This document shows, in pieces, positions 23,693-32,103 of a stretch of 64,000 nt of DNA. The first letter of the stretch is position 1; each line of letters starts with the position of its first letter. A program made the translations under genes and the position numbers. The stretch is from Pantoea eucrina (GTDB taxonomy: Bacteria; Pseudomonadota; Gammaproteobacteria; Enterobacterales; Enterobacteriaceae): the NCBI RefSeq assembly GCF_001691555.1, contig NZ_MAYN01000006.1, positions 98,153 to 162,152 on the forward strand. The letters run 5' to 3'. Below the pieces are notes generated by a model. It was not told where the DNA came from, searched no databases, and worked only from the letters and a program-made list of their open reading frames with translations.

Positions 23693-25477
23693 TCAGCGAC
23701 ACTGTTCACGCAGTTTCCACAGCAGCCACGCATCCAGTTCCCGATCGGCCATGGGCCTGGCGTAAAAGTATCCCTGCGCCTGATCGCAGCCATACTCCGT
23801 CAGGGTATCGACGGTTTCCGCATTCTCGACTCCTTCAGCCAGTACCACATAGTCCAGCTCTTTCAGCATGCTGATGATGCTGCGGGCGATGATACGCGAT
23901 GCCATATCTGAAGAGAGATCGCTGATCAGAGAGCGATCGAGCTTGATGACATCCAGCGGCATACGTCGCAGATAGCTGATATTGCTGTAGCCGGTTCCAA
24001 AATCATCCAGCGAAATACCAAAGCCGCGCTGCTTCAGCCGCATCAGCCCGGCCATTGCCATCGGGCTTTCGATAATGCGTTCGGTTTCCAGACACTCAAT
24101 ACCCAGCAGAGAAGTCGGCAGGCGATGGCGCTGCATCTGCTCCTCCAGCACGGCGGCAAACTCCTCACGCGCAAAATCGTTGAGGCTGACATTGACCGTA
24201 ACGGGCAGCTGCGTACAGTGATTGCGCAGTCGCGCCATTCGCGCAATTGTCTGGTCAATGACCCACGTGGTCATCGCCTGCAGCAGCTCGGTCTGCTCCG
24301 CCAGCGGGACAAATGCCACCGGAGAGAGCTCGCCATGAACCGGATGACGCCAGCGGATCAGCGCCTCCAGACCAATTGGCGCGCCGGTTTGCAGGCATAT
24401 TTTTGGCTGATAAACCAGATAAAGCCCGCCTTCGCTGCGCAGCGCGGCGGCGAACTCATGCATCAGGGTATAATCACGGCTGTGCTGTACCTCTGCCGAC
24501 GCGCTGTAGGCTACGGAAGGCAGATTACGCCCGATAGCTTCATGCAGCGCGCTGACCGCACGGCGCAGAATTTCACTGCCGCTAAAGCAGCCAGCGGTAA
24601 AATCTGCCTGACCGGTATGGGTGGTCAGCGCAACGGAAAGCCCTTCGCCTAAATCAGCACTTATTCCTTCCATCCGCCCGGCAATCCACTCCGCGCTCAG
24701 GCGGCTGCTGGTGCGGGTGAGCAGTGCGAAACGTCCGGTGGCGACCGTATAAAGCAGTTCGCCCAGCGACGGGCGCAGGCGCAGCGGCAGCAGTGTGGCA
24801 ACATCTTTCAGCAGGCTTTCCACCGGGCCGACGCCCATTGAGCGCGCCAGCTCCCACGCGCGCGGCATATCGACACACTCAATCAGCACCAGACGCCGGG
24901 GCGTAATATCGCCAGACGTGGCAAGATGCTGCAGATCGCGGATCAGCCGCTGCCGGTTTGGCAGGCCGGTAACCGGGTCGGTAAAGCCCGCTGCGTGCCA
25001 CGCCTCCAGGAAGGAGATCACCAGATTTGCCAGCAGCCGCAGCGTCTCCAGCTGCTCCGTGCCGAAGGGGTGCGGCTCAACATCGGTAACGCAGAGGGTA
25101 CCAAAGATGATACCTTCGCGATTTTTCAGCGGCACCCCGGCGTAGAAGCGGATCCAGGGGGAGCCGGTGACAAAGCGATGCGTGACAAAGCGGGCGTCAA
25201 GCCAGGTGTCCGGGATGACCATCGGGCTGTCATCATCAACCACATAGCGGCAGAGCGACTCTTCGCGCGAGGTCTGCTTCAGCGTAAAATTGCGCGCCGC
25301 CCGGATATATTGATCGCGCTCATCCAGTACTGAAACAAAACATCCCGGGATCCCCAGCACCTGACTGGCCAGCCGGGCAAATTTACCCAGTACATCGTCA
25401 CGACACTCATCCGGTTCGCGCAGCGCCTGCAGTGCACGACGGCGCAGGTTCTCATCATCAGCAGAATCGATTAGCAC
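23693..25477 (-). CDS. GAF - degenerate GGDEF - intact EAL c-di-GMP phosphodiesterase
   Basis: 594 residues from a GTG at 25477 preceded by GGAGG; an ATG 29 codons upstream would overlap the previous gene by 94 bases. GAF domain (about 25-165), a GGDEF domain whose signature site reads TGRFALL instead of GGDEF(A)LL, and an EAL domain (about 345-590) with EALIRW, the NVSLN Asn, ECLETE, DDFGTGYSN, the VIKLD Lys and LAEGVEN all present. It should therefore hydrolyse c-di-GMP but not make it. The GTG overlaps the stop of the upstream gene (GTGCTAA), so translation is likely coupled. Confidence 0.88.
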   Translation of the reverse strand: MLIDSADDENLRRRALQALREPDECRDDVLGKFARLASQVLGIPGCFVSVLDERDQYIRAARNFTLKQTSREESLCRYVVDDDSPMVIPDTWLDARFVTHRFVTGSPWIRFYAGVPLKNREGIIFGTLCVTDVEPHPFGTEQLETLRLLANLVISFLEAWHAAGFTDPVTGLPNRQRLIRDLQHLATSGDITPRRLVLIECVDMPRAWELARSMGVGPVESLLKDVATLLPLRLRPSLGELLYTVATGRFALLTRTSSRLSAEWIAGRMEGISADLGEGLSVALTTHTGQADFTAGCFSGSEILRRAVSALHEAIGRNLPSVAYSASAEVQHSRDYTLMHEFAAALRSEGGLYLVYQPKICLQTGAPIGLEALIRWRHPVHGELSPVAFVPLAEQTELLQAMTTWVIDQTIARMARLRNHCTQLPVTVNVSLNDFAREEFAAVLEEQMQRHRLPTSLLGIECLETERIIESPMAMAGLMRLKQRGFGISLDDFGTGYSNISYLRRMPLDVIKLDRSLISDLSSDMASRIIARSIISMLKELDYVVLAEGVENAETVDTLTEYGCDQAQGYFYARPMADRELDAWLLWKLREQCR

Positions 25478-27627
25478 AGAGCCTCCGCGCTGCCGGGCAG
25501 CAGCTGCTGAAAGGCATCCGGACTCAGCGGTTCGCCCAGCGCATGCCCCTGAATCGTATCGCATTCTGCCTGGTTAACCAGCATACGCTGCGCGCTGTTT
25601 TCCACCCCTTCAGCCAGCACCCTGAGCTGCAGGCTTTTTCCCAGCGTCGCCAGCGCGCTGAACATCATGCGGATGCGGCCACTCTCTGTCAGCTGCGCCG
25701 TCAGTGACTTATCCAGCTTCAGGCCGGTGACAAATTCATGCTGCAGCAAACTGATGGCACCCAGCGCGCGGCCATAGTGATCGATAATAAAACTGGCGCC
25801 GGTTTGTCTGATAGCGTTCAGGCGCGCCGGCACTTCCTGTACCAGCGCTGTCAGCATCGACTCATCCACTTCCAGATCGACAAAACTGGCATCGCTGCCG
25901 GTGAGTTCCCGCAGTAATTTGTCCAGCCGGATATCATCCAGCTGGCGGGGAAACAGGTTAATGCTGACGCGCAGCGCCGGATGCCGCTTTTGCCACAGCA
26001 TGACCTGCTGCAGCGCGCTGCGCAGCACCCATTCACCCAGCGTTATTGAGAGCGAGCTTTTCATCAGCATGCCGATAAATGCTTCAGGCAGAAGCAGGCC
26101 GCGCGTCGGATGCTGCCAGCGCAGCAGCGCTTCGCAGCCGGTAAGCGCATGGCTTGTAGCATCAAACTGTGGCTGATAATAGAGCACAAACTGGTGCTGC
26201 CGCACCGCGACTTCCAGCTCGCGCTCAAAGCGACGTCGCTGCTGCTCCGCCTCAAGAAACGCGGGGACGAACTCTACGCTGCAGCCTTTACCGGCTGCTT
26301 TCGCCTGGTAGAGTGCCAGATCGGCAGCTGACATCATCGCCGACGCATCGCGACCATGCTGCGGCCAGGAAGCGATGCCCAGGCTGGCACCTACCACCAC
26401 CGGCGTTTCCTGGTAGCTAAAGGGACTCTGCACCGCCTCTATCAGCTGTAGTGCGGTCTGCTGCGCGGCCTGGCTATCTCCGGGCAGCAGAATCACGAAC
26501 TCATCCCCGCCAAGCCGGGCAGCCATGATTGCCTGAGCGCAGACCGTGCGGATTTGTCCGGCGACGTGGCACAGCAGCGCATCGCCCGCCGCGTGCCCCA
26601 GCATATCGTTGACCTCTTTAAAGCCATCGAGATCGACCATCAGCAGCGTGAACGGAACGTCCGCCCGCGTCAGCTGCTCCAGCTGATCCATAAATGCACT
26701 GCGGCTGGCCAGCCGCGTGAGCATATCGAGTGACGCGAGTTCACACAGCCGCGCTTCACTTTCATGACGATCGGTAACATCGCGGATGATCATGCCGACC
26801 AGGCGCTCGCGATCTTCCTGCCAGCCGGAGAACGAGACCTCTGCCGGAAACGCCTGCCCGCTGCGCCGCATGGCCCATATTTGCACCCGGCGCGGCTGTG
26901 AGATAACTGACCGATCGGCCATCATGCGCGCCAGCTCCTGACGGTAGGCGGTCTGTGAGCGTTCTGAAACCAGATTCGCGACATATTCACCCAGCATCTC
27001 CTGCGCGGTGTAGCCAAACAGCCGGGTCGCGGCGGGGTTCCAGAATATGACCCCCTGCCGGATATCGGTGCAGATGATGGCATCGGAGGAGGTTGAAGAG
27101 ATCGCCTCCAGCCGCTGCTGACTGCTGTGCCGCAGCAGCTCCAGACGATGCACCTCCAGCTGGTCCATAACCAGCGAGGCGATAGCGGCCAGATGCCGGC
27201 GATCGGTGGCGTTCAGCGCGGCGCGCGGCTGCGTATCGATCAGGCAGACGGTGCCAATACGGTGGCCACCCGGAGTAGTGAGCGGAATACCGGCATAGAA
27301 GCGAATATGGGGATACCCCAGCACCAGCGGATTATGGCTGAAACGGGCGTCCAGGCGGGTATCCGGCACGCAGAGAATATTAGCCTGCTCAAGAGTGAAA
27401 CGGCAAAAAGCGACGCTGCGCGAGGTTTCGCAGATTGAGAGTCCGTGACGCGATTTAAAAAACTGCCGGTCACTGTCAATCAGCGAAATAAACGCGACGG
27501 GTACGCGAAAGAGCCGCGCTGCCAGCATGGTAAGGCGATCCAGCGCGTCAGATGGTGGCGTATTCATCAGCTGATACTGTGCCAGCGCCTCAAGGCGCGC
27601 CGCTTCGGCGTCAGGTGTGGGTTGCAA
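25471..27627 (-). CDS. GAF - PAS - intact GGDEF - degenerate EAL protein
   Basis: About 718 residues. The GGDEF signature is intact (RLGGDEFVILL), but the EAL domain, although it keeps EALLRW, has IDHYGRALG where active enzymes have DDFGTGYS, losing a metal-binding Asp. It therefore probably acts as a diguanylate cyclase with a non-catalytic EAL. No clear RxxD inhibitory site precedes GGDEF. No ATG gives the full GAF helix; TTG at 27627 behind GGGGA is the best start, with an earlier TTG at 27738 possible. It forms a coupled pair with the downstream EAL gene, which has the opposite defect. Confidence 0.83.
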   Translation of the reverse strand: MQPTPDAEAARLEALAQYQLMNTPPSDALDRLTMLAARLFRVPVAFISLIDSDRQFFKSRHGLSICETSRSVAFCRFTLEQANILCVPDTRLDARFSHNPLVLGYPHIRFYAGIPLTTPGGHRIGTVCLIDTQPRAALNATDRRHLAAIASLVMDQLEVHRLELLRHSSQQRLEAISSTSSDAIICTDIRQGVIFWNPAATRLFGYTAQEMLGEYVANLVSERSQTAYRQELARMMADRSVISQPRRVQIWAMRRSGQAFPAEVSFSGWQEDRERLVGMIIRDVTDRHESEARLCELASLDMLTRLASRSAFMDQLEQLTRADVPFTLLMVDLDGFKEVNDMLGHAAGDALLCHVAGQIRTVCAQAIMAARLGGDEFVILLPGDSQAAQQTALQLIEAVQSPFSYQETPVVVGASLGIASWPQHGRDASAMMSAADLALYQAKAAGKGCSVEFVPAFLEAEQQRRRFERELEVAVRQHQFVLYYQPQFDATSHALTGCEALLRWQHPTRGLLLPEAFIGMLMKSSLSITLGEWVLRSALQQVMLWQKRHPALRVSINLFPRQLDDIRLDKLLRELTGSDASFVDLEVDESMLTALVQEVPARLNAIRQTGASFIIDHYGRALGAISLLQHEFVTGLKLDKSLTAQLTESGRIRMMFSALATLGKSLQLRVLAEGVENSAQRMLVNQAECDTIQGHALGEPLSPDAFQQLLPGSAEALC

Positions 27628-27889
27628 TGTCGGTCCCCGGTTGTGAATGCTGTGGCCGGCTTGACACAGCAGAGTGGGGACACGTTCAGTCAGACAGATA
27701 GCCTGTCGCCGGAAGAAAGGTCCTGCATACCTGCCCAAGCGAATTAACTCAGACAGGCGTTTTTTTGTCAGAACGCTGCCGATAGCAGCAAACAGGAGAT
27801 GTATAGCGTCATATGCCTGTTGCTACATTATCGGCATGACAGACCAAAACTTCAGGTGGGATCGGTTTTTAACCGTAAGTAACTATTTC

Positions 27890-28273
27890 TTAGCGGGGGC
27901 AGCTGAGATCGCCCTCTTCGCAGTTAAGCAGCGACTGCAACTCTTTGGTTCGCTGCTCCGTTTTGTTCTGCAGGCATTGCGATATCAGCATAGGATGAAT
28001 CGAGCCGCCGCGCGTGGAGGAGGTCATAAAATCGCAGTCGGCATCGCGCCAGGCGATCCAGCGCCGCTGCGCAGTCTGAAGCAGCGTTTTCTGATCGCCG
28101 CTCATCCTCTTAAGCACCTGACGATAGCTGCTGTTCAGCGCTTTATCGGCGACATTGTACGCATCTGCCGCACACGTATTCATTTCCATCTGTGTTTCAG
28201 CCTTGTCGCAGTCTGCTGCCATTATGCCAGCGGCAGGCAGCATCAACAGCGCACCAAGTATGAACTTTTTCAT
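27890..28273 (-). CDS. LprI-type (DUF1311) periplasmic protein
   Basis: 127 residues with a cleavable signal peptide (about residues 1-20, ending IMA/ADCDKA) and the LprI/DUF1311 pattern: Cys residues in the order C22, C34, C80, C101 with the segments QTAQRRWIAWRDADCDF and GGSIHPMLISQCLQNKTEQR. Family members include lysozyme inhibitors, but most are uncharacterised; the role here is unknown. It lies downstream of the recombinase gene on the same strand. Confidence 0.82.
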   Translation of the reverse strand: MKKFILGALLMLPAAGIMAADCDKAETQMEMNTCAADAYNVADKALNSSYRQVLKRMSGDQKTLLQTAQRRWIAWRDADCDFMTSSTRGGSIHPMLISQCLQNKTEQRTKELQSLLNCEEGDLSCPR

Positions 28274-28343
28274 CCCGTCTTCTCCATTTTATATTGTGCT
28301 GATAGTGGCTCTGACAGTGTAGCCAGCCATAGCGCTGAAAACC

Positions 28344-29372
28344 TTATCGTGAAAAGTGGTTATCCATAAAATTAACCATCGCGCCGTCATGTGCATCGAT
28401 GTGACGAATATAGCGCATGACCGTTTCCGGCTTTCTCCACGTTCCTTCCTGCATGATCTGCGCCGTACTGTATTTTTTCGCCGCCATATCGATAGCGGCC
28501 CCGACGCGGGTACTGTGGCCACTCCAGCCGCGATAGCGATTTTTATTGGGGGCAGCGTCATTGCCCGGTCCCGCCTGCTGCCAGGCGCGAACAAATATAT
28601 CCTCCAGCGCGCGCGTTGACAGCGGTTTCACGCTCGCTACTGCGGCGCGGTTAGTACGATGAACCGGGCCGAAGAGATAGGCATCAGGCTCATTAATCAG
28701 GCCGGAGAGCTGCAGCCACGTCGTAAGCCGCTCTGAAGAGAGATCCCCCAGCGCTTTAATCAGGCCGCCGGTCATCACAATAGTTTTAGTCCAGCCCACA
28801 TCAAGGATAATGCGTCCGTCAGCCGCGCGCGTGATATCTCTGACGCGTAACCGGCCCACTTCACTGATACGCAGTAGCGTGGCGTAAGCAACGTGCAGAA
28901 AAGCGAGATCGCGCACCTGCTGAAGACGCTCTGACGCTGACCAGAGTCTGTCGAGCGTGAGCAAATCTGTTATGCGAAACGGTACCGCCTGACCCGCGCG
29001 TTCTCCCTGAATCACCGCTGTGCGGTTGATTTTTTTAATGGCGCGAAACACCTGCGGGGCGCTGTTAGGCGGCAGCAAACCGGCGTTACGGTGTAACATA
29101 GAGATCAGCGCGGCGTGCGTTGCAATAGTGGAAGAGGCTCTGCCGCTGCTCTGCAGCCAGAGCAGATAATCCCGCAGGCAGGCAGGAGACATGGGTAAAA
29201 ATGAGCGCCCATGCTCAGTAGCCCAGCGGCTGCAGCTGCGCATCACGCTCAGCAGCTGGCGCCACGTGTTATCAGAAAAAGCATCTTTATCACTGACAAA
29301 CTCTTTCAGCCGCTGCGTTATGTCTTCATCGGCGGCAGCGATAAGGCCTGCAACCGGAATTATTTCACTCAT
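28344..29372 (-). CDS. Cre-like tyrosine site-specific recombinase
   Basis: 342 residues, matching P1 Cre (343) over its length, including AFSDNTWRQLLSVMRS, RDYLLWLQ, GERAGQA and LSTRALEDIF. All Cre catalytic residues are found at consistent spacing: R168 (LLRISE), K196 (WTKTIV), H286 and R289 (SGHSTRVG), W312 and nucleophile Y321. Start ATG at 29372 (GTG two codons earlier). Cre resolves dimers of the P1 plasmid at loxP, so a role in multimer resolution of this replicon is likely. A lox-like 34-bp site lies 179 bases upstream. Resemblance to the Panto recombinase of Pantoea should be considered. Confidence 0.9.
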   Translation of the reverse strand: MSEIIPVAGLIAAADEDITQRLKEFVSDKDAFSDNTWRQLLSVMRSCSRWATEHGRSFLPMSPACLRDYLLWLQSSGRASSTIATHAALISMLHRNAGLLPPNSAPQVFRAIKKINRTAVIQGERAGQAVPFRITDLLTLDRLWSASERLQQVRDLAFLHVAYATLLRISEVGRLRVRDITRAADGRIILDVGWTKTIVMTGGLIKALGDLSSERLTTWLQLSGLINEPDAYLFGPVHRTNRAAVASVKPLSTRALEDIFVRAWQQAGPGNDAAPNKNRYRGWSGHSTRVGAAIDMAAKKYSTAQIMQEGTWRKPETVMRYIRHIDAHDGAMVNFMDNHFSR

Positions 29373-29403
29373 ACACACTCTTTCTGCTCAGATTAACGGC
29401 AGT

Positions 29404-29458
29404 GCTACGCGATTTCTGCAGAGGATTACCCCGCAAGTATTTGCAGAATCGACGTAGC
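29404..29458. repeat. long imperfect inverted repeat upstream of the recombinase gene
   Basis: Left arm 29404-29420 (begins GCTACG, ends TCTGCA) and right arm 29442-29458 (begins TGCAGA, ends CGTAGC) pair over about 16 bases with a one-base slip on each side and a 21-base spacer. It lies between the gene and the lox-like site and may be a binding site or hairpin controlling expression. Confidence 0.55.
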
Positions 29459-29550
29459 GACGCCTGAATTTTGAACGATTGGGCCTGGCTCGCTGAGCCC
29501 GATCGGCTGCATCTTCTGACACTTATCTTAACGCGAATAGCGCAAAGAGA

Positions 29551-29584
29551 ATAACCTCATATAATGGGTATTATATGAATTTAT
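29551..29584. other. lox-like recombination site (13-8-13)
   Basis: Exactly 34 bases: left arm ATAACCTCATATA (29551-29563), spacer ATGGGTAT (29564-29571), right arm TATATGAATTTAT (29572-29584). The arms match each other as inverted repeats at 11 of 13 positions, and each matches the loxP arm ATAACTTCGTATA at 11 of 13. The spacer length is that of loxP (8). It lies 179 bases upstream of a Cre-like gene, as loxP lies upstream of cre in P1. Activity is unproven. Confidence 0.75.
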
Positions 29585-29677
29585 AAAAACATCTGTTGCG
29601 CCGATATGCAGATTTAATTTGTCCGGGATCATGCATCAGGAAACCCAATCAAAAAGCGTGACGGTTATACGCTATAT

Positions 29678-29692
29678 TTATCCTGTCGATGT
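29678..29692 (+). repeat. left copy of a 15-bp repeat flanking relBE
   Basis: TTATCCTGTCGATGT here recurs as TTATCCTGTCGACGT at 30544-30558 (14 of 15). The two enclose about 850 bases containing relBE. They may mark a junction of imported DNA, or be chance. Confidence 0.45.
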
Positions 29693-29893
29693 TAACGCTA
29701 AGCTGTAATGTTCCCTGGCGATTTTCTGGGGAATTTCTCATGATCAAAGAGACAGTTACTGTTTTTACTAAGGTTATTTTAGATATTCGAAGAGCCCTCT
29801 CTTCGCACCAGTTGAACTGACAATGTCCGCTTCTGGCACAAAGCGGATTGTGATCAGCGTTCTTACAGCTATTTTTCTGACGTCCATCGTGAC

Positions 29894-29945
29894 TTGCCCT
29901 AAGCATGTTGTAGTGCAATAATTGTAATGACATTTGTAATTACAA
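29894..29945 (+). promoter_or_regulatory. relBE promoter and operator
   Basis: -35 TTGCCC (29894-29899), 17-base spacer, -10 AATAAT (29917-29922). The palindrome TTGTAATTACAA (29934-29945) and the half-site TTGTAAT (29922-29928) lie across and just past the -10, the layout of the E. coli relO operator bound by RelB and RelB-RelE. Confidence 0.8.
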
Positions 29946-29957
29946 GAGGTGTAAGAC

Positions 29958-30197
29958 ATGGGTAGCATAAACCTGCGTATTGACGATGAACTTAAAGCGC
30001 GTTCTTACGCCGCGCTTGAAAAAATGGGTATTACTCCCTCTGAAGCGCTTCGCCTCATGCTTGAATATATCGCTGAAAATGAACGTTTGCCGTTCAAACA
30101 GACACTCCTTAGTGATGAAGACGCTGAACTCGTGGAGATAGTGAAAGAGCGTCTTCGCAATCCTAAGCCAGTACGCGTGACGCTGGATGAGCTCTGA
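29958..30197 (+). CDS. relB: RelB antitoxin
   Basis: 79 residues, ribbon-helix-helix antitoxin that, from memory, differs from E. coli RelB at about two positions (Ile for Val at residue 25, Glu for Asp at residue 40). The N-terminal half (MGSINLRIDDELKARSYAAL) binds relO as a dimer, and the C-terminal helix wraps RelE. RBS AGAGG. Its stop overlaps the relE start. The near identity to E. coli is unusual among neighbours whose best relatives should be Pantoea-like. Confidence 0.96.
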   Translation: MGSINLRIDDELKARSYAALEKMGITPSEALRLMLEYIAENERLPFKQTLLSDEDAELVEIVKERLRNPKPVRVTLDEL

Positions 30198-30484
30198 TGG
30201 CGTATTTACTGGATTTTGACGAGCGGGCACTAAAGGAATGGCGAAAGCTGGGCTCGACGGTACGTGAACAGTTGAAAAAGAAGTTGGCTGAAGTACTTGA
30301 GTCACCCCGGATTGAAGCGAACAAGCTCCGTGGTATGCCTGACTGTTACAAGATTAAGCTCCGGTCTTCAGGCTATCGCCTTGTATACCAGGTTATAGAC
30401 GAGAAAGTTGTTGTCTTCGTGATTTCTGTTGGGAAAAGAGAACGCTCGGAAGTATATAGCGAGGCGGTCAAACGCATTCTCTGA
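30197..30484 (+). CDS. relE: RelE mRNA interferase toxin
   Basis: 95 residues, almost identical to E. coli RelE as I recall it (Leu for Phe at residue 4, Ala for Val at residue 31). It cleaves mRNA in the ribosomal A site when freed from RelB during stress. Catalytically important basic residues (K52, K54, R61 and R81 region) and Tyr87 (SEVYSEAVKRIL) are present, so it should be active. It overlaps relB by one base. Base use is less GC-rich than the flanking metabolic genes, which fits recent transfer. Confidence 0.96.
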   Translation: MAYLLDFDERALKEWRKLGSTVREQLKKKLAEVLESPRIEANKLRGMPDCYKIKLRSSGYRLVYQVIDEKVVVFVISVGKRERSEVYSEAVKRIL

Positions 30485-30543
30485 ATCAAAGCATGAAATC
30501 TCTGTTTCGCACCGAAGGTGACACTTCTGTTTTGCGTTGACAA

Positions 30544-30558
30544 TTATCCTGTCGACGT
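30544..30558 (+). repeat. right copy of the 15-bp repeat flanking relBE
   Basis: TTATCCTGTCGACGT; see the left copy at 29678-29692. It follows TTGACA at 30538-30543, so it could also be part of a promoter for the next gene. Confidence 0.4.
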
Positions 30559-30611
30559 GCTTCAGGGCGTAGTGAAAAAACAATCACCGATGCGATAAGA
30601 AGGAGTCTGTT

Positions 30612-30917
30612 ATGGCTGAACCGGCATTTAATGGCGGTGAGTTACTTGAGTCTTTTGCCAATTCCCTGATGCATTCAGGCTATTTAACCCCTGAACTGAA
30701 GGCAAAGTTAATGCAGGAACGGGTGATCTATTTGCCTGTGCCCGACAACGATCGCATGCTGTTTGAAGTCAGGATAGATAGCCGCGACAGGCTTCACGTC
30801 TGTACTGTGCCTGTGAAAGTGAAACCGGAAGCGGCGGATAAATGCAGAATCAGGGCTTTTCTGAACCGCTCCAGAGCGGATACAACTCGTCCGGCAGGCT
30901 ATAAATTTCCAAAATAA
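30612..30917 (+). CDS. hypothetical protein, 101 residues
   Basis: Small soluble protein with a good ribosome site (AAGGAG, 7 bases before ATG). Sequence MAEPAFNGGELLESFANSLMHSG then a mixed alpha/beta stretch with LPVPDNDRMLFEVRIDSRDRLHV. No family recognised. It ends shortly before a long hairpin (30929-30968). The codon use looks ordinary for the window. It may be an independent plasmid gene rather than a third member of the relBE unit. Confidence 0.6.
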   Translation: MAEPAFNGGELLESFANSLMHSGYLTPELKAKLMQERVIYLPVPDNDRMLFEVRIDSRDRLHVCTVPVKVKPEAADKCRIRAFLNRSRADTTRPAGYKFPK

Positions 30918-30928
30918 TGCCATACGAT

Positions 30929-30968
30929 ATGAGCATATAAAATCTCTGATAAAGATTTTTATGCTCAT
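30929..30968. terminator. long hairpin after the 101-residue ORF
   Basis: Left arm 30929-30945 (starts ATGAGCATA) pairs with 30953-30968 (ends TATGCTCAT), about 16 bp with one bulge and a short loop. The 3' arm contains TTTTT. It may be a terminator or a structured element. Confidence 0.55.
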
Positions 30969-31730
30969 GCTTTACATTATAATTAATTTATAAATAATAT
31001 GTTTTCATCTGCAGGCATAGCTATCACCAGCCCTGATATTTAAAATAAATATATTTAACAAGTGAAACCGTGCATATATTATGTGATGTGTTATTAAAGA
31101 AAGCGTAAAGATATGAAATTGTTGTGAACTCATTACATGACAAATAATAACAAGTAACATTCAAATGAAGTTAAATTTATGTCATTGATTTTAGGTTTTT
31201 TATATAATCGAATTATTTAAACATCGACGATCTGTCTTTTTCCTTAGCCGCCACCAAATACTCCTGCAATCATTTAACGCCGCTAATTTAGAGCCTTTTC
31301 TTCGGAAATAGCACCTGTCATTGCGTGCCTGACGCTGCCCCATAAGCAACAGCATATGATATGCACGACAGCAATGCTGTTAGCCATTTAATAAAAAACA
31401 ATGACTGCTATCATGCCATAATTTCAGGCCGGTTATCTTTATTTACTCCTGAATCAAATCAGGGCAATTAAGGGCGCGCAGCTTGTAAGAAAAAAATTAA
31501 AATATCCTGCATGGTGTATCTTGCATTAATTAAGCTAAGCCTCAGCGCTAATTTATCTCCTGTTTACCTGAGCACTTTATTTTCCTTCATCTATACTCAC
31601 TGCGTTAGATAAACCAGCTGCTGGCTCCCGATCCGGCAGCGGCGCTATCTTTTTTTGCAGGCTATTGTGCTCAGCGTTGCGCACGGCCTGTGGGTTTACA
31701 TGACGTCTTTCAACAGGGGGATCTCCTGCT
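30969..31730. other. 762-bp AT-rich gene-free region
   Basis: Very AT-rich with no ORF of note. Such tracts in enterobacterial plasmids are often H-NS-bound or mark old junctions. The last 120 bases become GC-rich and should hold the promoter of the dehydrogenase genes. I see no tRNA, iteron array or origin. Confidence 0.5.
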
Positions 31731-32093
31731 ATGTTGCATTCTCAATCTTCACGGCTGGGCAGCATATTGCTGCTCATCGCAGCCGTTATTGGCTTTGGCG
31801 TAGCGCTCTGGGCCTGGCTCACGCCGCTGACCGGCGTAACCGGCACCATCGGTGCACTCGGTGTGGCTATTGCCAGCGTGGTACTGGCGCTGCTGACTCT
31901 GCTGTTGCGCGGCAGCACCGGCGGCGCGCGCGTTTTCTGGATCGTTGTGACGCTGGCGGTGCTGTTTGGTATCGGCTTCTCCGCTGCGCTGCTGCACCAG
32001 TACATCATTACTGCAGCCATGGTGGTCGGCCTGATTGGGCTTATCGCGCTGAGTAAACAAACAGGGCGCCATGCCCAACGCGTCAGAGTCTGA
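31731..32093 (+). CDS. small membrane subunit of a split PQQ dehydrogenase (SldB-like)
   Basis: 120 residues with four membrane segments at about 10-31, 34-58, 66-88 and 90-107. The following gene encodes the PQQ catalytic domain without the usual N-terminal membrane domain. This order and size recall SldB-SldA, the polyol dehydrogenase of Gluconobacter, where SldB anchors the enzyme to ubiquinone. The comparison is by size, topology and order, not by alignment. An alternative is the detached membrane domain of a Gcd/QuiA-type enzyme. Ribosome site GGGGG precedes ATG. Confidence 0.75.
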   Translation: MLHSQSSRLGSILLLIAAVIGFGVALWAWLTPLTGVTGTIGALGVAIASVVLALLTLLLRGSTGGARVFWIVVTLAVLFGIGFSAALLHQYIITAAMVVGLIGLIALSKQTGRHAQRVRV

Positions 32094-32103
32094 GGAGTCA
32101 CCT

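Noticed and set aside
25475..25564. ATG start for the EAL gene, 29 codons upstream
   Set aside because: It would overlap the GGDEF gene by 94 bases; the GTG behind GGAGG at 25477 is better.
29739..29819. 26-codon ORF starting MIKETVTVFTKV behind GGGGA
   Set aside because: Could be a leader peptide upstream of relBE, but nothing beyond the ribosome site supports it.
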